This document shows positions 10,039-21,152 of a stretch of 64,000 nucleotides of DNA, piece after piece. Origin of the DNA: Mixophyes australis (taxonomy: Eukaryota > Chordata > Amphibia > Anura > Limnodynastidae); assembly GCA_036250195.1 (NCBI GenBank), contig JAVHZZ010000004.1, forward strand, positions 161,198,727 to 161,262,726. Direction: 5' to 3'. Each line of letters begins with the position of its first letter. The first letter of the stretch is position 1. The notes under the pieces are model-generated. The model was given only the letters and a program-made list of their open reading frames with translations. It had not been told where the DNA came from and ran no database searches. The translations under genes were made by a program, and so were the position numbers.

Positions 10039-10500
10039 CAGGGCCAGACTGGGACTAAAAATCGGCCCTGGAATTTAAAGTACACAAGCCCACCTTAGTT
10101 CCAGCAGGAAAGAAACTGCACCGAAAAGAGCGTGACCACATTTTGTTGTGGGTGTGGCCAACATGGGGCATTGATACAATAACATTTATCACGCCCTCCC
10201 AGTCACATCATGCCATTCCCCCAAGCACATTATGACACTCCCCGCCCACTGTACATATCTTTGCTTCTGGTGCTGCTGACATCCATCAGGGTGGGAACTT
10301 CCTGTAGAGTTAGCAGGGAAGCTCTTAGTCTCACAAGACTACCAAATCTTGTGAGACTTAGAGCTTCTCGGCTTGCTCTGCAGGCTGTGTCCTATCCAGG
10401 GACTGGGAGCAGCTATCCACTCCCTCCTGCTAACCAGAGCTGGATTAATGCTCAGGGGCCCCTGTTATGTAACATGGTTATCATTTTAGACAAATGTTAG
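10039..10500 (+). mobile_element. hAT-like terminal sequences, fragmentary
   Basis: CAGGGCCAGACTGGGACT at 10039 and CAGAGCTGGATTAATGC at 10435 resemble the terminal repeats of the hAT elements at 62144 and 12940. Matching opposite ends and target duplications were not found, so limits are approximate. Confidence 0.35.
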
Positions 10501-10839
10501 ACAAATACACAGGCAATACTGTGTGCAATACTGTTAGTTGCACGCAGCTCTGCCTTCAGAAGCAGTACAGTGTGAAGTGGTACATACCTCCCAACTGTCC
10601 TTGTAGTTGAACCAAATCTCACTAAACGAGACAGTCACCAAAATTCAGGACAGTTGGCAGACAGTCCTGCTTTCTACCACCTGTTCTTGTCACTATCATC
10701 ACCTGTGGCTGTTGGTGTCTTTTGTTGCTGCTTGTCTGGATCCTAGAATGTTGGAGGCCCTATTTGGAAAAAAATGGGCACATGTAATTAAAAAAAACTC
10801 CAACCAACCCTGATGTTTGATCAATACAACCAATGTTTT

Positions 10840-11470
10840 ATAATTTGGCCTCCCTCCAGCCTCAACATTAAAATACTAGTATTTACATTTAGTTTCCCTC
10901 CCTCCAAACAACCCCAGCAACAAATTAAATAGCATTTATGTTTAAAAATATATATATATTTCCCGCAACCATCACTGCCATTAAATAATTCACATTCACA
11001 TTTAATAAATAGATGTTACATTTTTCCCAAACAGCCCCATTTTCATTTAATGGCCCCCAAACCACCCCAGCATTAAATTAAATGTCCAATCACCCCTTAA
11101 ATTGCTAGGCCCCAACATTAAATTAAAGTGATCCACATTATCCCACAAATAAAATAGCACCAATTAAATAATTAGCCCCCACCTTAACTCCAGCATTAAA
11201 TTAATAGCCTACCTCCCACATTATATTTACACTCTCCCCATTCCCTCGTGCCTGATACGTGCCCCCAATTGATATTAAGTCACCATAGAGCCCACAAATC
11301 ATATTAAATCATACAGTTGTGCCCCCAAATCATGTTATGCCATAATAGTGCCCCCAACTCATATTATGCCATACAGTAGTACCCCCAAATCATATTATGC
11401 CATACAGTAGTGCCCAAAATCATATTATTCCACAATAGTGCCCCCAAATCATATTATGCCACAGAGTGAA
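10840..11470 (+). repeat. C/AT-rich minisatellite
   Basis: Loose units with CCCC and CATTAAATTAA give way, from about 11283, to about six copies of a roughly 34-bp unit around GTGCCCCCAAATCATATTA with TGCCATACAGTA. Confidence 0.65.
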
Positions 11471-11489
11471 CATATTAACACCACTAAAT

Positions 11490-11845
11490 TATATTTAAAT
11501 CCTCTCTCTTCTCCCCCCCATGTGGCATCCCCCCTCCCCCCCGTGTGGCATCCTTTCTCTTCCCTCCCGTGTGGCATCGTTCTCTTCTCCGCTCCCCCTG
11601 TGTGGCTTGCTTTCCCTTCTCCCCCCCCTGTATGGCATCCTCTTCTTCTCCCCCCCTCGTGTGGCATCCATTCAATCCCCCCATCTGTGTGGTACCCTCT
11701 CTGTTCTCACCCCCCCCCCCCTCCTCGTGTGGCATCCCTTCTCTTCTCCCCCCTGTTTTCTGTCTGGCATCATCTCTCTTCTCTCCCCATTTTCTGTCTG
11801 GCATCCTCTCTTTTCTTCACCCATTTTCTGTCTGGCATCCAAAAG
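11490..11845 (+). repeat. CT-rich minisatellite with GTGTGGCATCC core
   Basis: About eleven variable units of 25-40 bp each contain GTGTGGCATCC or GTCTGGCATCC separated by CT-rich spacers. The array stops exactly where the gag remnant begins. It leaves several frames open by composition only. Confidence 0.75.
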
Positions 11846-12364
11846 AGGGATTATACCTCCTTCCTAGCAACATTCCAGCAGATTTTTGACAAACCCGGAC
11901 ATGTCTCGTCGGCCTTAGCCAGTATCCTAAGACTTCGCCAAGGGAATCGCTCAGTGGCACAATACGTCATTGAATTTCGTACCCTCTCTTCCGAGTTAAC
12001 ACGGAATAACAATGCCCTTGTAGCTGCCTACTGGCAAGGCTTGTCAGACCGAGTAAAGGATGTATTGGCCTCAGACGCATTTCCCTCTACCTTGGGTGCA
12101 ATCATTTCCTTTAGTAATAGAGTAGATCTACGTTTCCGGGAGAGGTCCACTGAGAAGGATCAATCTCGTTGATTGTCCTTTAGACTAGCTCCTCGCTTCC
12201 ATCCACCCCCACCATCTTCTGAAGAGCCCATGCAAATTGGGAGAACCCGTTTAACTCCTGAGGAGCGTGACAGAAGATGCAGAAACAACCTTTGTATCTA
12301 CTGCGGAGAGCATGGCCACTTCCTGAACACTTGTCTCAAGAGGTCGGGAAACGCCAAGCCCTAA
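11846..12364 (+). pseudogene. gag remnant (capsid C-terminal part and zinc knuckle)
   Basis: The frame opens mid-capsid. ASILRLRQGNRSVAQYVIEF parallels SSILRLRQGSRTVGQYVIQF of the intact Gag. A TGA at 12170-12172 breaks the frame before a CCHC knuckle [14 protein letters not shown] (CX2CX4HX4C, all ligands present). The pol frame overlaps the knuckle end in the -1 frame, as in the intact element. Confidence 0.85.
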
Positions 12365-12931
12365 TCTTTCCAGGGGGGTCAGGTTGGGATCTTCTATATC
12401 CTCCTCATCAACTGTCTGCTCCATTCCAGTCTCTTTATGGTATGTGTCTTCTGAGTATCATTCACACGCCTTATTAGATTCGGGTGCTGCCGGAAATTTT
12501 ATTCCCCAATCTTTAATTATACAGTGGTCCCTACCCACACTTCCTTTGGAGAATCCAGTCATTATTTCTGCCATTGATAGCTCCCAGCTTCCTGGAGATG
12601 TAATTCATCATCAAACTAAGCCCCTCACTCTCCGGATAGGAGCCCTCCATTCGGAAGAAATTTAATTACTGGTATTGCCTCGCACGACTGCATCCATCAT
12701 CCTTGGCCTTCCTGGCTTCGCTTATACTCCCCACATGTGGACTGGAACACGTCCGAGATCCTAGCCTGGGCCCCTCCTGTCGTTCCAGCTACTCAACCCT
12801 GGTAAAACTCCTGCAGTCTCTTTCTGATTCTGCAGCTCTAGTCTTCTGGACTCTACCTCCTCACTGTTTGGCCTTCTCCGATGTATTTGACAAAGGCCGA
12901 GCTGAACTCCTACCACCACACCGTCCTTGGG
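12365..12931 (+). pseudogene. pol remnant: aspartic protease
   Basis: ALLDSGAAGNFI is the retropepsin-type DSGA active site. The domain continues to a stop at 12662-12664, then degenerates through LGLPGF and a YLTKAEL stretch to HTVLGIVP, where the hAT element is inserted. Frameshifts and stops prevent expression. Confidence 0.8.
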
Positions 12932-13200
12932 ATTGTCCCCAGGGCTTGATCAACCACTAGGCTGACCAGGCTGCAGCCTGGGGCGCTGAGTCCTGGGGGG
13001 CGCAGCGCGGCACACTAGCAAGCTGTTTTTTTTTATTTTTTGTTTTTTTTCTTCAAATGCCGGCGATCGGCTTCTTTCTCCTCTGATGGGGCCGCCCCTG
13101 TCCACAAGGGGGCGGTCCCGCATGTTCCTATACCCAATCACGCAGCTAACAGCATCTCATGCTGTTAGCTGTTAGCTGCTGCTGTTAGTCAGTGTATTGC

Positions 13201-13245
13201 TTAGTGTGGTCACGTGAGATCTCACATCTCACGTGACCACACTAA
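13201..13245. repeat. 20-bp perfect hairpin inside hAT
   Basis: Arms 13201-13220 and 13226-13245 are perfect inverted repeats around a 5-base loop. They include GGTCACGTGAGAT. A 12-bp palindrome AGCTAACAGCAT/ATGCTGTTAGCT lies at 13144-13170, and a further copy of that motif lies near 13276-13304. Confidence 0.85.
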
Positions 13246-13380
13246 CCACAGAGAGCTCGCCCGCAGTGACAGTGCAGCTAACAGCATCAGAGGCTGTTAG
13301 CTGCGTGTGAAGATGACAGAAGCGCCGGCTGGTGAGAGGAGGAACAGAAGACAGCAAGGTAAGTGCAGCTTGTTAAATCT

Positions 13381-13770
13381 CACGGGGGGGGGGGGGGAGA
13401 CACATCGGATGTGGAGGGGGGGAGATGACTGGGGGGACTAATGAACTGGCTAATGTGGCTAACGAGGGGGGTCTTATAAATTGAAAAGGGGGGGATTAAT
13501 AAACTGGCTAGTATGGATTGGATAGGGGGGATTAATCGAGTGAAAATGGGGAGGTAATGAACTGGTTTGAGGGGGGCTTATGAATTGGATGGGGGGATTA
13601 ATGGAATGGCTAGGGGGGATTAATGAAGTGCAAATAGGGATTAATGAACTGGCTAGAGGGGGTTAATGAATTGGATAGGGGGGATTAATGAAATGGCAAT
13701 ATGGAGGTAATGAACTGGCTACAAGGGGGGGTTAATGAATTGGATAGGGGGTTCATACACTGTCTGTTGC
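13381..13770 (+). repeat. G-rich minisatellite
   Basis: About ten variable units of 25-40 bp around GGGGGGATTAATGAACTGG with GCTAG. The run begins with a long G tract at 13385-13398. Confidence 0.75.
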
Positions 13771-14210
13771 GGGTCGATAGGGGGGATGAATTAGCTGGTG
13801 GCGGAGGTGATGAAATAGCTTGTGGGGGAAGGATCTCTGTATTGTGTGGCGGTGACGTGAATGCTGACTGTGGTTTCAGCGGTCACTAGAATACTTAATA
13901 CTAGGTAGACAGGGCTGGTAAATGTTACTATATGAGTGTAAATAAATTTCATATATTTTATTGTCTATGTCTGTACTAGGGGGTTGTTTTGTATCATTCA
14001 GGGTTTGTTAAAATTTGGCACTATAATACAATTTTTGCACATTTTAAATACAGGACTCCCAAGTTTTCAGAAGCCAGGCAACGGACAACGCTCCAAGAAC
14101 AAGCAAAAGAGAACACCAGGTAGTCTACGCTGCAAGATCAGGTAAGAGAGGAAGTGCATAATGAAGTGTGTTTTATGTATTAATTAATGTCTTACAATTT
14201 TGTTTATATA

Positions 14211-14212
14211 TA

Positions 14213-14305
<93 letters not shown>

Positions 14306-14413
14306 ATATATATCTATATATATATATATCTATATATATCTATATATATATATATATCTATATATATCTATATATATATATATATATATATATCTATATC
14401 TATATATATATAT
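14211..14413. repeat. TA microsatellite with TC interruptions
   Basis: About 90 TA dinucleotides, pure at first and then with regular TATCTATA interruptions. The open frames across it are compositional artefacts. Confidence 0.9.
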
Positions 14414-14503
14414 TAATTTATTTACCCACACATTGGTGCGGGGAGAGGGGGGCGGTAACCAGTGTAGTAGCCTAGGGCGGCTGTGACCCTTAATCAGGCC
14501 CCG

Positions 14504-16925
14504 ATTGTCCCATAGACCTACTGTCACGGAAGAATCCTTCTAGAGGTCGTGTCTACCCTCTCTCTCAACCCGAGACCCAAGCCATGTCCGATTATGTCAA
14601 GTAGAACCTCCAGAGAGGCTTCATCAGACCTTCAGTCTCACCTGCTGGTGCAGGTTTCTTTTTCGTGTAAAAGAAGGATGGATCCCTACATCCTTGCATT
14701 GATTATCGTGGACTAAATGCTGTTACTATCAAGAACCGCTATCCTATCCCACTTATCACCGAGTCATTGGACCGCATCAAGGAAGCTAAGATCTTTTCTA
14801 AATTAGATCTCCGAGGAGCCTACAATCTCATTCACTTCTGGGCTGGAGACGAATGGAACACCGCTTTCAACACCCGCGACGGGCATTACAAATATCTGGT
14901 TATGTCCTTCGGTCTCTGTAATGCTCCAGCTGTGTTCCAAAGTTTCATCAATGAGATCTTCAGGGACCTCCTCTATTCTTATGTAGTAGCATATCTTGAT
15001 GATATCCTCATCTTTTCTCAAGGTATTGACTCTCATCGGAGACATGTCGTTGAGGTATTGTCCAGGCTCTGGAGGAATCGACTCTATTGTAAGCTGGAGA
15101 AATGTTCCTTCGAGGCCGCCTCTATGCCATTCCTGGGTTACATCATCTCGAGTTCCGCATGGATCTAGAGAAAGTTCAAGCCATTCTAAATTGGCCACGT
15201 CCATCCTGTCTTAAGGCCATCCAGCGCTTCCTGGGCTTCTCAAATTATTACAGGCAGTTTATCCAAAATTTTTCTGGTATTGCTGCCCCCATTACTGCCC
15301 TCGCCCAGAAGGGAGCCAATACAAGGATATGGCCTGTAGACGTGCAAGAGGCATTTTCATTCTTGAAGCAAACCTTTTCTTCTTCTCCTATCCTCAGGCA
15401 ACCGAACATCTCCCAGCCTTTCTACCTAGAAGTGGACGCCTCTGCAGTGGGAGTAGGAGCTGTTCTGTCACAAAAGTTGTTATCCAACAAACTCTTACCC
15501 TGCGCCCTCTTCTCACGCAAATTTTTACAAGCCGAACAGAACTAAACTATTGGTGATAAAGAATTATTGGCTATGAAGCTAGCTCTTTCGGAAAGGCGCT
15601 ACCTCCTGGAGGGGGCTCAACATGTGGTCACCATCATTATGATCACAAGAAGCTTTTGTACCTGCAATCGGCCCAATGATTCAACCCATGGCAGGCCCCC
15701 TGGTCACTTTCTCGCTTTCACCTCCATGTAACCTTCAAGCCGGGCCATTTAAACAAAAAAGCAGACCTCTTTCCCGTGCCTTTGACTCCAGCCAGGATTC
15801 CAATTTGCCTTCTAGCCATCCTATCTTGGATCCTAAGTGCTTACAGACGATCTCTACATCCCCTACCCCTCCTCCTGGGAGAACATTTGTCCCTGCCTCC
15901 CTTCGGAAGAAGCTGCTTCCATGGTATCATAGTTCCAGGTTCACTGGACATGCTGGAATACTTAGGACCTATGAGATCGTGTCTCGGACTTATTGGTGGC
16001 CCTCCCTTCGCTCAGATGTCAAGAACTTTGTGGCTGCCTGAAAGATCTGTGCCCAGCACAAATTCTCCCGTCTGACTCCTATGGGCCCACTACTACATCT
16101 ACCGGTGCTAAACCCTGGACACATATCAGCATGGACTTTGTCACCGATTTTCCTTCCAGCAGAGGATTTAATAACATTTGGGTCGTAGTGGACAGCTATT
16201 CTAAAATGGCTCACTTCATCCCTCTAGTGGGCCTTCCCTCCTCAGTTTTAGCACTTCATCAAGGAAGTGTTCCGTCTCCATGGTTGTCCTCAGGAGATTG
16301 TTTCCGATAGAGGGGTTCAGTTTACTTCCAAGTTTTGGCGTGCTTTGTACAAAAGTTTCTGCACTCAACTCAATTTCTCCTCTACTTACCACCTGCAGAC
16401 TAACGGCCCAACAGAGAGGGTAAATCAAGATCTAGAAACTTTTCTCAGGATATTTTCTTCTTCCAACCAAAAATAACTGGGTTGATCTTTTACCCTGGGC
16501 TGAATTTGCTCACAACAACTTGTTTCATGAATACACTTTGTCCAGACCATTCTTCATTGTTAATGGATTACATCCTGTGCTTCCCAAATTCTCTGCCCTC
16601 CCACCCACCCATGTCCCAGCTGTCGAGAAACTCCTACAATATATCTCTGCTATCTGGTCCCGGGTTGTTTCCTCTCTCAAGAAATCCTCTAACTGCTACA
16701 AAGCTTCTGCCGATAAAAGGCGAAGGGCAGTTCCTTCACTCAAGGTAGGAGACAAGGTGTGGCTATCGACCCGGAATATATGTTAAGTATCTGGTGGATT
16801 GGAGGGGTTTCGGTCCAGAGGAACATTCTTGGGTTAACGCCTCTGATATTCATGCTCTTGCTCTTCTACAGAAACTCCACGCCATGTTTTCATGCAAGAT
16901 CACCTCTAAGTGTTCAGTGGTCACT
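14504..16925 (+). pseudogene. pol remnant: RT, RNase H, integrase, chromodomain tail
   Basis: RT is recognisable as [36 protein letters not shown] and YLDDILIFS (about 14640-15165). RNase H follows (EVDASAVGVGAVLSQ) after a frameshift near 15160. Integrase has the HHCC region, with the first Cys of its Cys pair replaced by a TGA near 16039, then [15 protein letters not shown] and TERVNQ. Near 16780 the sequence jumps from LSTRNI to a chromodomain tail (VDWRGFGPEEHSW), a loss of roughly 90 codons compared with the intact element. At least five frameshifts are present. Confidence 0.88.
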
Positions 16926-16940
16926 TTGAAAAGGGGGGTA

Positions 16941-17807
16941 TCCCCGGCCTTGCAAGCGGGTACCAGTGGTTTTACCCTTCTCCCGAAGGCAGAGGTCCCG
17001 GCGGTCTCAGCAGCATCCGACCGATGGCGGGCGTCAGCTTGCTGTCCGGTCCATGCATGCGCAGGCTCGCTCTCCCTTTTAAGACCTCTCACTTGCCCCT
17101 CATTAGTCACACCCTGTTGGAGGGGTATTTAAAGCACCTGAGTTACCTGTCAGGTGCCTGTTCTTGTGTTCACTTCCTGCAAGTGGTAAGGACCTGGCTC
17201 TTTCTCTCCCTGCTTCTGGAGACCGTTGCAGGCTGCCTTGAACTTCTTCTGTTCCAGTGACTCCATTCACTACAAATCCTGAGTTACCACGATAGTGTTC
17301 AGCTACTGTTCTGTCTCTCCAGGCCGCAGGCTGCATTGAACTTCCGTTGTTCCAGTGACTCCATCCGCTACCAATCCCGAGTTACCACGATAGTGTTCAG
17401 CTACTGTTCGGTCTCTCCAGTCCGCAGGCTGCATTGAACTCCCACTGTTCCAGTGACTCCATCCGCTACCAATCCTGAGTTACCACCATAGTGTTCAGCT
17501 ACTGTTCTGTCTCTCCAGTCTGCATTGAACTTCCGCTGTTCCAGTGACACCATTCGCTACCTATTCTGACTTACCTCCGTGTGTACTGTCTCCGGCTGTT
17601 CTTGTTGCTTTCTGCTCTCCCGTACTGATCTGCCTGGTACTCCCTCAAGGTGCTGCGACCTGCGGGACAGGGGCTGCTAAGACCATACCTCCTTGTGAGG
17701 GTTCTGGGGAAGACCTTCTATTCCGTAAGACTTTGCGCCACTGGGCAGAATCATGCCAAATCAGGCAGATTCAGGCGTTTCTATGGTCACTCTCGGCCTC
17801 TGTAACA
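16941..17807 (+). repeat. 3' LTR of decayed gypsy element
   Basis: It starts just after the purine tract AAGGGGGG (16931-16938) and ends TGTAACA at 17801-17807. A TATTTAAA box lies at 17126-17133. The exact left boundary is unclear because the TG is not preserved. Confidence 0.65.
17228..17545 (+). repeat. about 100-bp tandem repeat within LTR
   Basis: Three full units and one partial unit start with GGCTGCATTGAAC and run through TTCCAGTGACTCCAT, GAGTTACCACGATAG and TTCAGCTACTG. They lie downstream of the TATA box, in the transcribed leader part of the LTR. Confidence 0.8.
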
Positions 17808-18180
17808 TAGCGTAACAAAAGTTTACTATTCAGACTCTCCGTAAAACTTATTCAAATCAGAAAATGGTGCTTATCTGCCATCCTTAAGTTTAATTATGTG
17901 GCATTGTACATGGTTGTGCCTTTGTTCGTCCATATCACTTCTGATTGGCAGTCACCAACTCTGGTTCTGCCTACATTATAAACTCCAACAGAAGAGGAGG
18001 AAGGGAAGGAATGATGAGAAGAATAGTGGAAGAAGAAGAATGAGAAGTTGTGGCACTAGAGGGGGAATATAACTTATTTGGACATGGTTTACAAGCCTAT
18101 TTGGATTGCAAGCTTCTAAGAACAGAAGAAGACATCTGTTGTTGAGTATTTGTTTTTTTTATTCTTAATAAAATAATGTG
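17808..18180. other. unassigned
   Basis: No recognisable feature. The segment ends in a T-rich run and TTCTTAATAAAATAATGTGG, probably the edge of the adjoining repeat. Confidence 0.4.
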
Positions 18181-18189
18181 GTTATAAAG

Positions 18190-19060
18190 AGGGTGTTGTG
18201 GTTAATTTAAGATTTTTCTTTGTGGTACTACAGGCTGCAGCAAGCCATGGGTGTTGGGCATGTTGGCACTTGTGGTTCTCTAATTGCCAGCATGCCCTGA
18301 CTGCCATGGGTATGCTGATACTTATAGTTCTACAAGCACCAGCATGCCCAGACTGTTACTGGCAGCCTGATTTGGCTGAGACTTGTAGCTTCACAAACAA
18401 AAATGGTGTTTTTTTATTTTAAATACTTTCTGGCACTGTTATTACCCTACACCCACCACCCAAGGGGTGCAGGTAGAGTCCTAGTGCTTTCAGTACTGGG
18501 CTTGTGGCCCCCACTCCCTAGGGAATCCAGCCTAGTGCTGAACAGCCTGGGGTTGGTTGTCATTATGGCAGGGGGTCTCCCTGCCATGTGTCCTCCTGCT
18601 ATAGTGCCACCCACCCCGGCTGGTTTGCCTGGTACTGGTTGCATTGAAATCGGGGGGACCCCACGCATTTATTTCCTGATTTTGGCGCAACCAGCAGTAC
18701 GTTGGCAGCACTAGAGTTAATAGTCTTTAGAGGGGGGAGCCCACGTTTTTTTTTTTTTTCATTTTTTAAAAAAATTGTTTAAAAAAAATCATGTTAGTGA
18801 CTCCAAAATTGCGCTAGTTTTGCGTGTGAAACTTTCAGAAAGGGCTATTGGTTTGAAAATGGCGATTTTCATCTAAACACAGGCGATTTTAAATTGACGC
18901 AAATCACGAGAGATGAACAACGATTTTGAAGAAGACTAAAAATCGCTACTTAATACATATGATGACTTGGGGACTCAAATCGGGAGTTATTTCTTGCGAT
19001 TTCTGTCGATTTTCAATCGCTGAAAAAAAAAAAAATCGCAGTTTTAACATTTACTCCCTT
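18190..19060 (+). repeat. interspersed repeat family shared with 63310-64000
   Basis: The first part (18230-18400) has two units around GGGCATGCTGGCACTTG and ACTTGTAGTTC. The second part (18640-18760) has TCGGGGGGACCCCACGC, ACCAGCA and GGCAGCACTAG followed by a T run, and is mirrored at 63570-63690. The third part has many GCGATTTT motifs, again as in the window's last 700 bases. No coding sequence is seen. Confidence 0.6.
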
Positions 19061-19674
19061 GTGCGCATACCAATCTTTACCAACCTTGTAACAGGCCTGA
19101 ATCTGTAGATTTCTGGTGTGCCATTCAGAAGAATATACTCTTGTCACTTCACTTCTCTGTGTCATACATTGACTATATCAACCTGCTGATTATATTACAT
19201 TTTGAGTGACAATTTGTCATTTTGTTCATTAAATTATATTTGAAATAAACTACACCATATATAAATGTTTTTTCTCCTGTATGTGCTTCTTGCAGAAATG
19301 TAATCATTTAACATGCTTTACACCTGCCCTTTAGCCAGGGTTGCACAGCTGGATGTCTTATCTACCTCCTCCTGTAGCAGTACCCACCAGGGGTTTCCGC
19401 TTTCTTATCTGTTATATACTATTAAAACTAAGCCCTTGTCTGTTAGATCTGATCTCTATATAGGCAACATAATGCTGTACCTTGGTGTTTCTGATGTATC
19501 AATGAAGTGTGTGCTTGAGGTCCATCAAAGTTTGGAGCATAGAGTCTTTACCTTTGATGTAATTATTTTCTCTCCGGTGACCTCTCTTTGGTTAACATTT
19601 TCAAGTATTGGGACCATGCTCTACTTTCTAGCAATGCTCTTAATACCTTGAAAACAATTGCAACAATGATTTTA

Positions 19675-20809
19675 TGACAAGGCCAACATGGCTGACCATA
19701 TCCTAGCTAGTAAGCTAAGACAAAAAATAGCTCTCATTCTGATTGCAAAAATTAAAAAGACAGACAAAACTCAAATCACATATGACCCTGTACAACAGGG
19801 AAGTTGCAGGGACAGCTCCTGACACCAACCTGCTCCCAAAATCTCTGACGATCAGTCTAAACAGTTAAATGTGGATATTTGAATAGAAGATACCGTTGCG
19901 GCTATCAAGGAGCTCAAATCATCATCAACTCTGGTATGGAAAATGTTAAGCAAATGGAATTTGATAGTTTTACGGCAGTAGAAGAAGTGGCATACCACTG
20001 TGTACCTGCTCAACACTATAAAAAGTTCTTAAAATCCTAAAGGGAGCAACATTTGACACAGTCATTACTTTGGCCAATATCATTGTAATTCCCATGCCCT
20101 GATTATCCAATAAACTGACTAGACTGCAGCCTAGGGGGCAAGGCTTTTGGGGGGTGAGGTGTGCAAATATTTTAGGGGTGCAAACAGTGATAGGTATAAA
20201 CTGAAATTCATTTTAAAATATTAGAAAATAATTGCTCTCCAATTTAAAAAGAAAGCATGGAAGAAAAATGTAGTAAGGTTTTAATCCTGATGTATTCCCA
20301 TATTAAAGGCTGAGACAAGGGTCATCCTGAGGTGGGCGCTTTAAGATAAGCGAGTAGGAAACTGGCGCAGGCGTGACAGCCCCTTCCCCTTTATGCATTC
20401 ACCCTCAATAGCGCTCATTCATGCCTGCAGTTTGCTACATAGTTCTTAGTCCCTTATAAAAAGCCAAGTGAAGCTCAGTTTTGAAAACATGGAAGCAAAC
20501 ACTGGTGGTAGGGGGTGTGAAAGAAACAGAGTTTGTTTTTGCTTACTGATTATAGCCTGGCATGAAAGGCTCAGGGTACTATGTGTGTATTAGCCTAGAG
20601 CGGCCTGATCCCTTAATCAGGTCCTGGTAATTTCTAAACCTGGACAGGACACAACCTTCTGCTCAAGTTATAGGCTAATATCTTATGTAGACTTAAAAAT
20701 CTACAGAAAATTTCTTGCGAACAGACTCAACCCTCTTTTCCTACTTCCCTCATTGATCCATCCCAACCAGGTCAGTTTTATATCAGGCCAACTAGCCCCT
20801 GATATTCTA

Positions 20810-20812
<3 letters not shown>
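19675..20812 (+). pseudogene. L1/Tx1-like LINE ORF2 remnant, interrupted by hAT
   Basis: Translation of 19675-20092 gives the linker between endonuclease and RT (for example LRQKIALILIAKIKKTD and AAIKELKSS). After the hAT element (20093-20626) it resumes with the RT hallmark IPKPGQD, SYRLISYVDLKIY, ANRLNPLFP and DPNQVSFISGQ. Stops and frameshifts are frequent. The continuation of RT lies at 22380-22770, displaced by further insertions. Confidence 0.75.
20093..20626 (+). mobile_element. hAT element, same family as 12940-14503
   Basis: The right end TTAATCAGGTCCTG and left end CATGCCCTGATTA are inverted repeats. The flanks GTAATTCC (20085-20092) and GTAATTTC (20627-20634) match at 7 of 8 positions. 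The internal GACTGCAGCCTAGGGGG and TTAGCCTAGAGCGG correspond to both subterminal regions of the larger hAT. It splits an L1 reading frame whose two halves join across it. Confidence 0.82.
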
Positions 20813-20860
<48 letters not shown>

Positions 20861-21060
20861 ATTATTTTATGTATAAAGAGCAGACACATTACACAGAACT
20901 GTACATTGAAGGTATCATAACATGACACAAATTAAATACAACAACATGAAACATAAGGTAAAGTTGGCACTGCCCAACTGTGCATACAATCTAAGAGGTG
21001 TGGGGAACACATGATTCAGAAGGCAGCAGAATAACAACTAGTGGGGAAAGTGTGGGTGGC
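20813..21060 (-). mobile_element. LINE-type 3' tail with ATT repeat
   Basis: An (ATT)n run followed by AATTATTTTATGTATAAAG and further 3' UTR-like sequence reads on the minus strand as a LINE/SINE tail like those at 55316 and 24229. It is inserted in the L1 remnant. Confidence 0.45.
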
Positions 21061-21152
21061 TATTGTTAGCAGTCAATTGTTAAATGGCACATCTGAGCAA
21101 CTACCAGTGGTGTAGTCGGAATGAGGAGACACAGCAGAGACACGAATACAAA

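Larger units (their letters stand above)
12940..14503 (+). mobile_element. hAT element, non-autonomous, perfect 8-bp target duplication
   Basis: The ends are CAGGGCTTGATCAAC and the inverted CTTAATCAGGCCCCG, matching at about 11 of 15 positions. The 8-bp duplication ATTGTCCC is present at 12932-12939 and 14504-14511. The site is inside gypsy pol, giving an independent check on the boundaries. No transposase is seen. The interior has palindromes (13144-13304), a G-rich minisatellite and a TA microsatellite. The element at 20093-20626 belongs to the same family. Confidence 0.9.
11846..17807 (+). mobile_element. decayed sushi-type Ty3/gypsy element, 5' truncated
   Basis: The remnant runs gag (from mid-capsid), knuckle, protease, RT, RNase H, integrase, chromodomain tail and 3' LTR in the same order as the element at 40238-47836, and shares close protein similarity with it. 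The 5' LTR and the first part of gag are missing. A hAT element (12940-14503) splits the protease-RT junction. At least five frameshifts, several stops and a deletion near 16780 show it is long dead. Confidence 0.88.

Noticed and set aside
11438..11845. N-terminal extension of the gag frame at 11846
   Set aside because: It is read-through of the CT-rich minisatellite, with no similarity to Gag.
14168..14486. Ile/Tyr repeat proteins over the TA tract
   Set aside because: Pure microsatellite translation.
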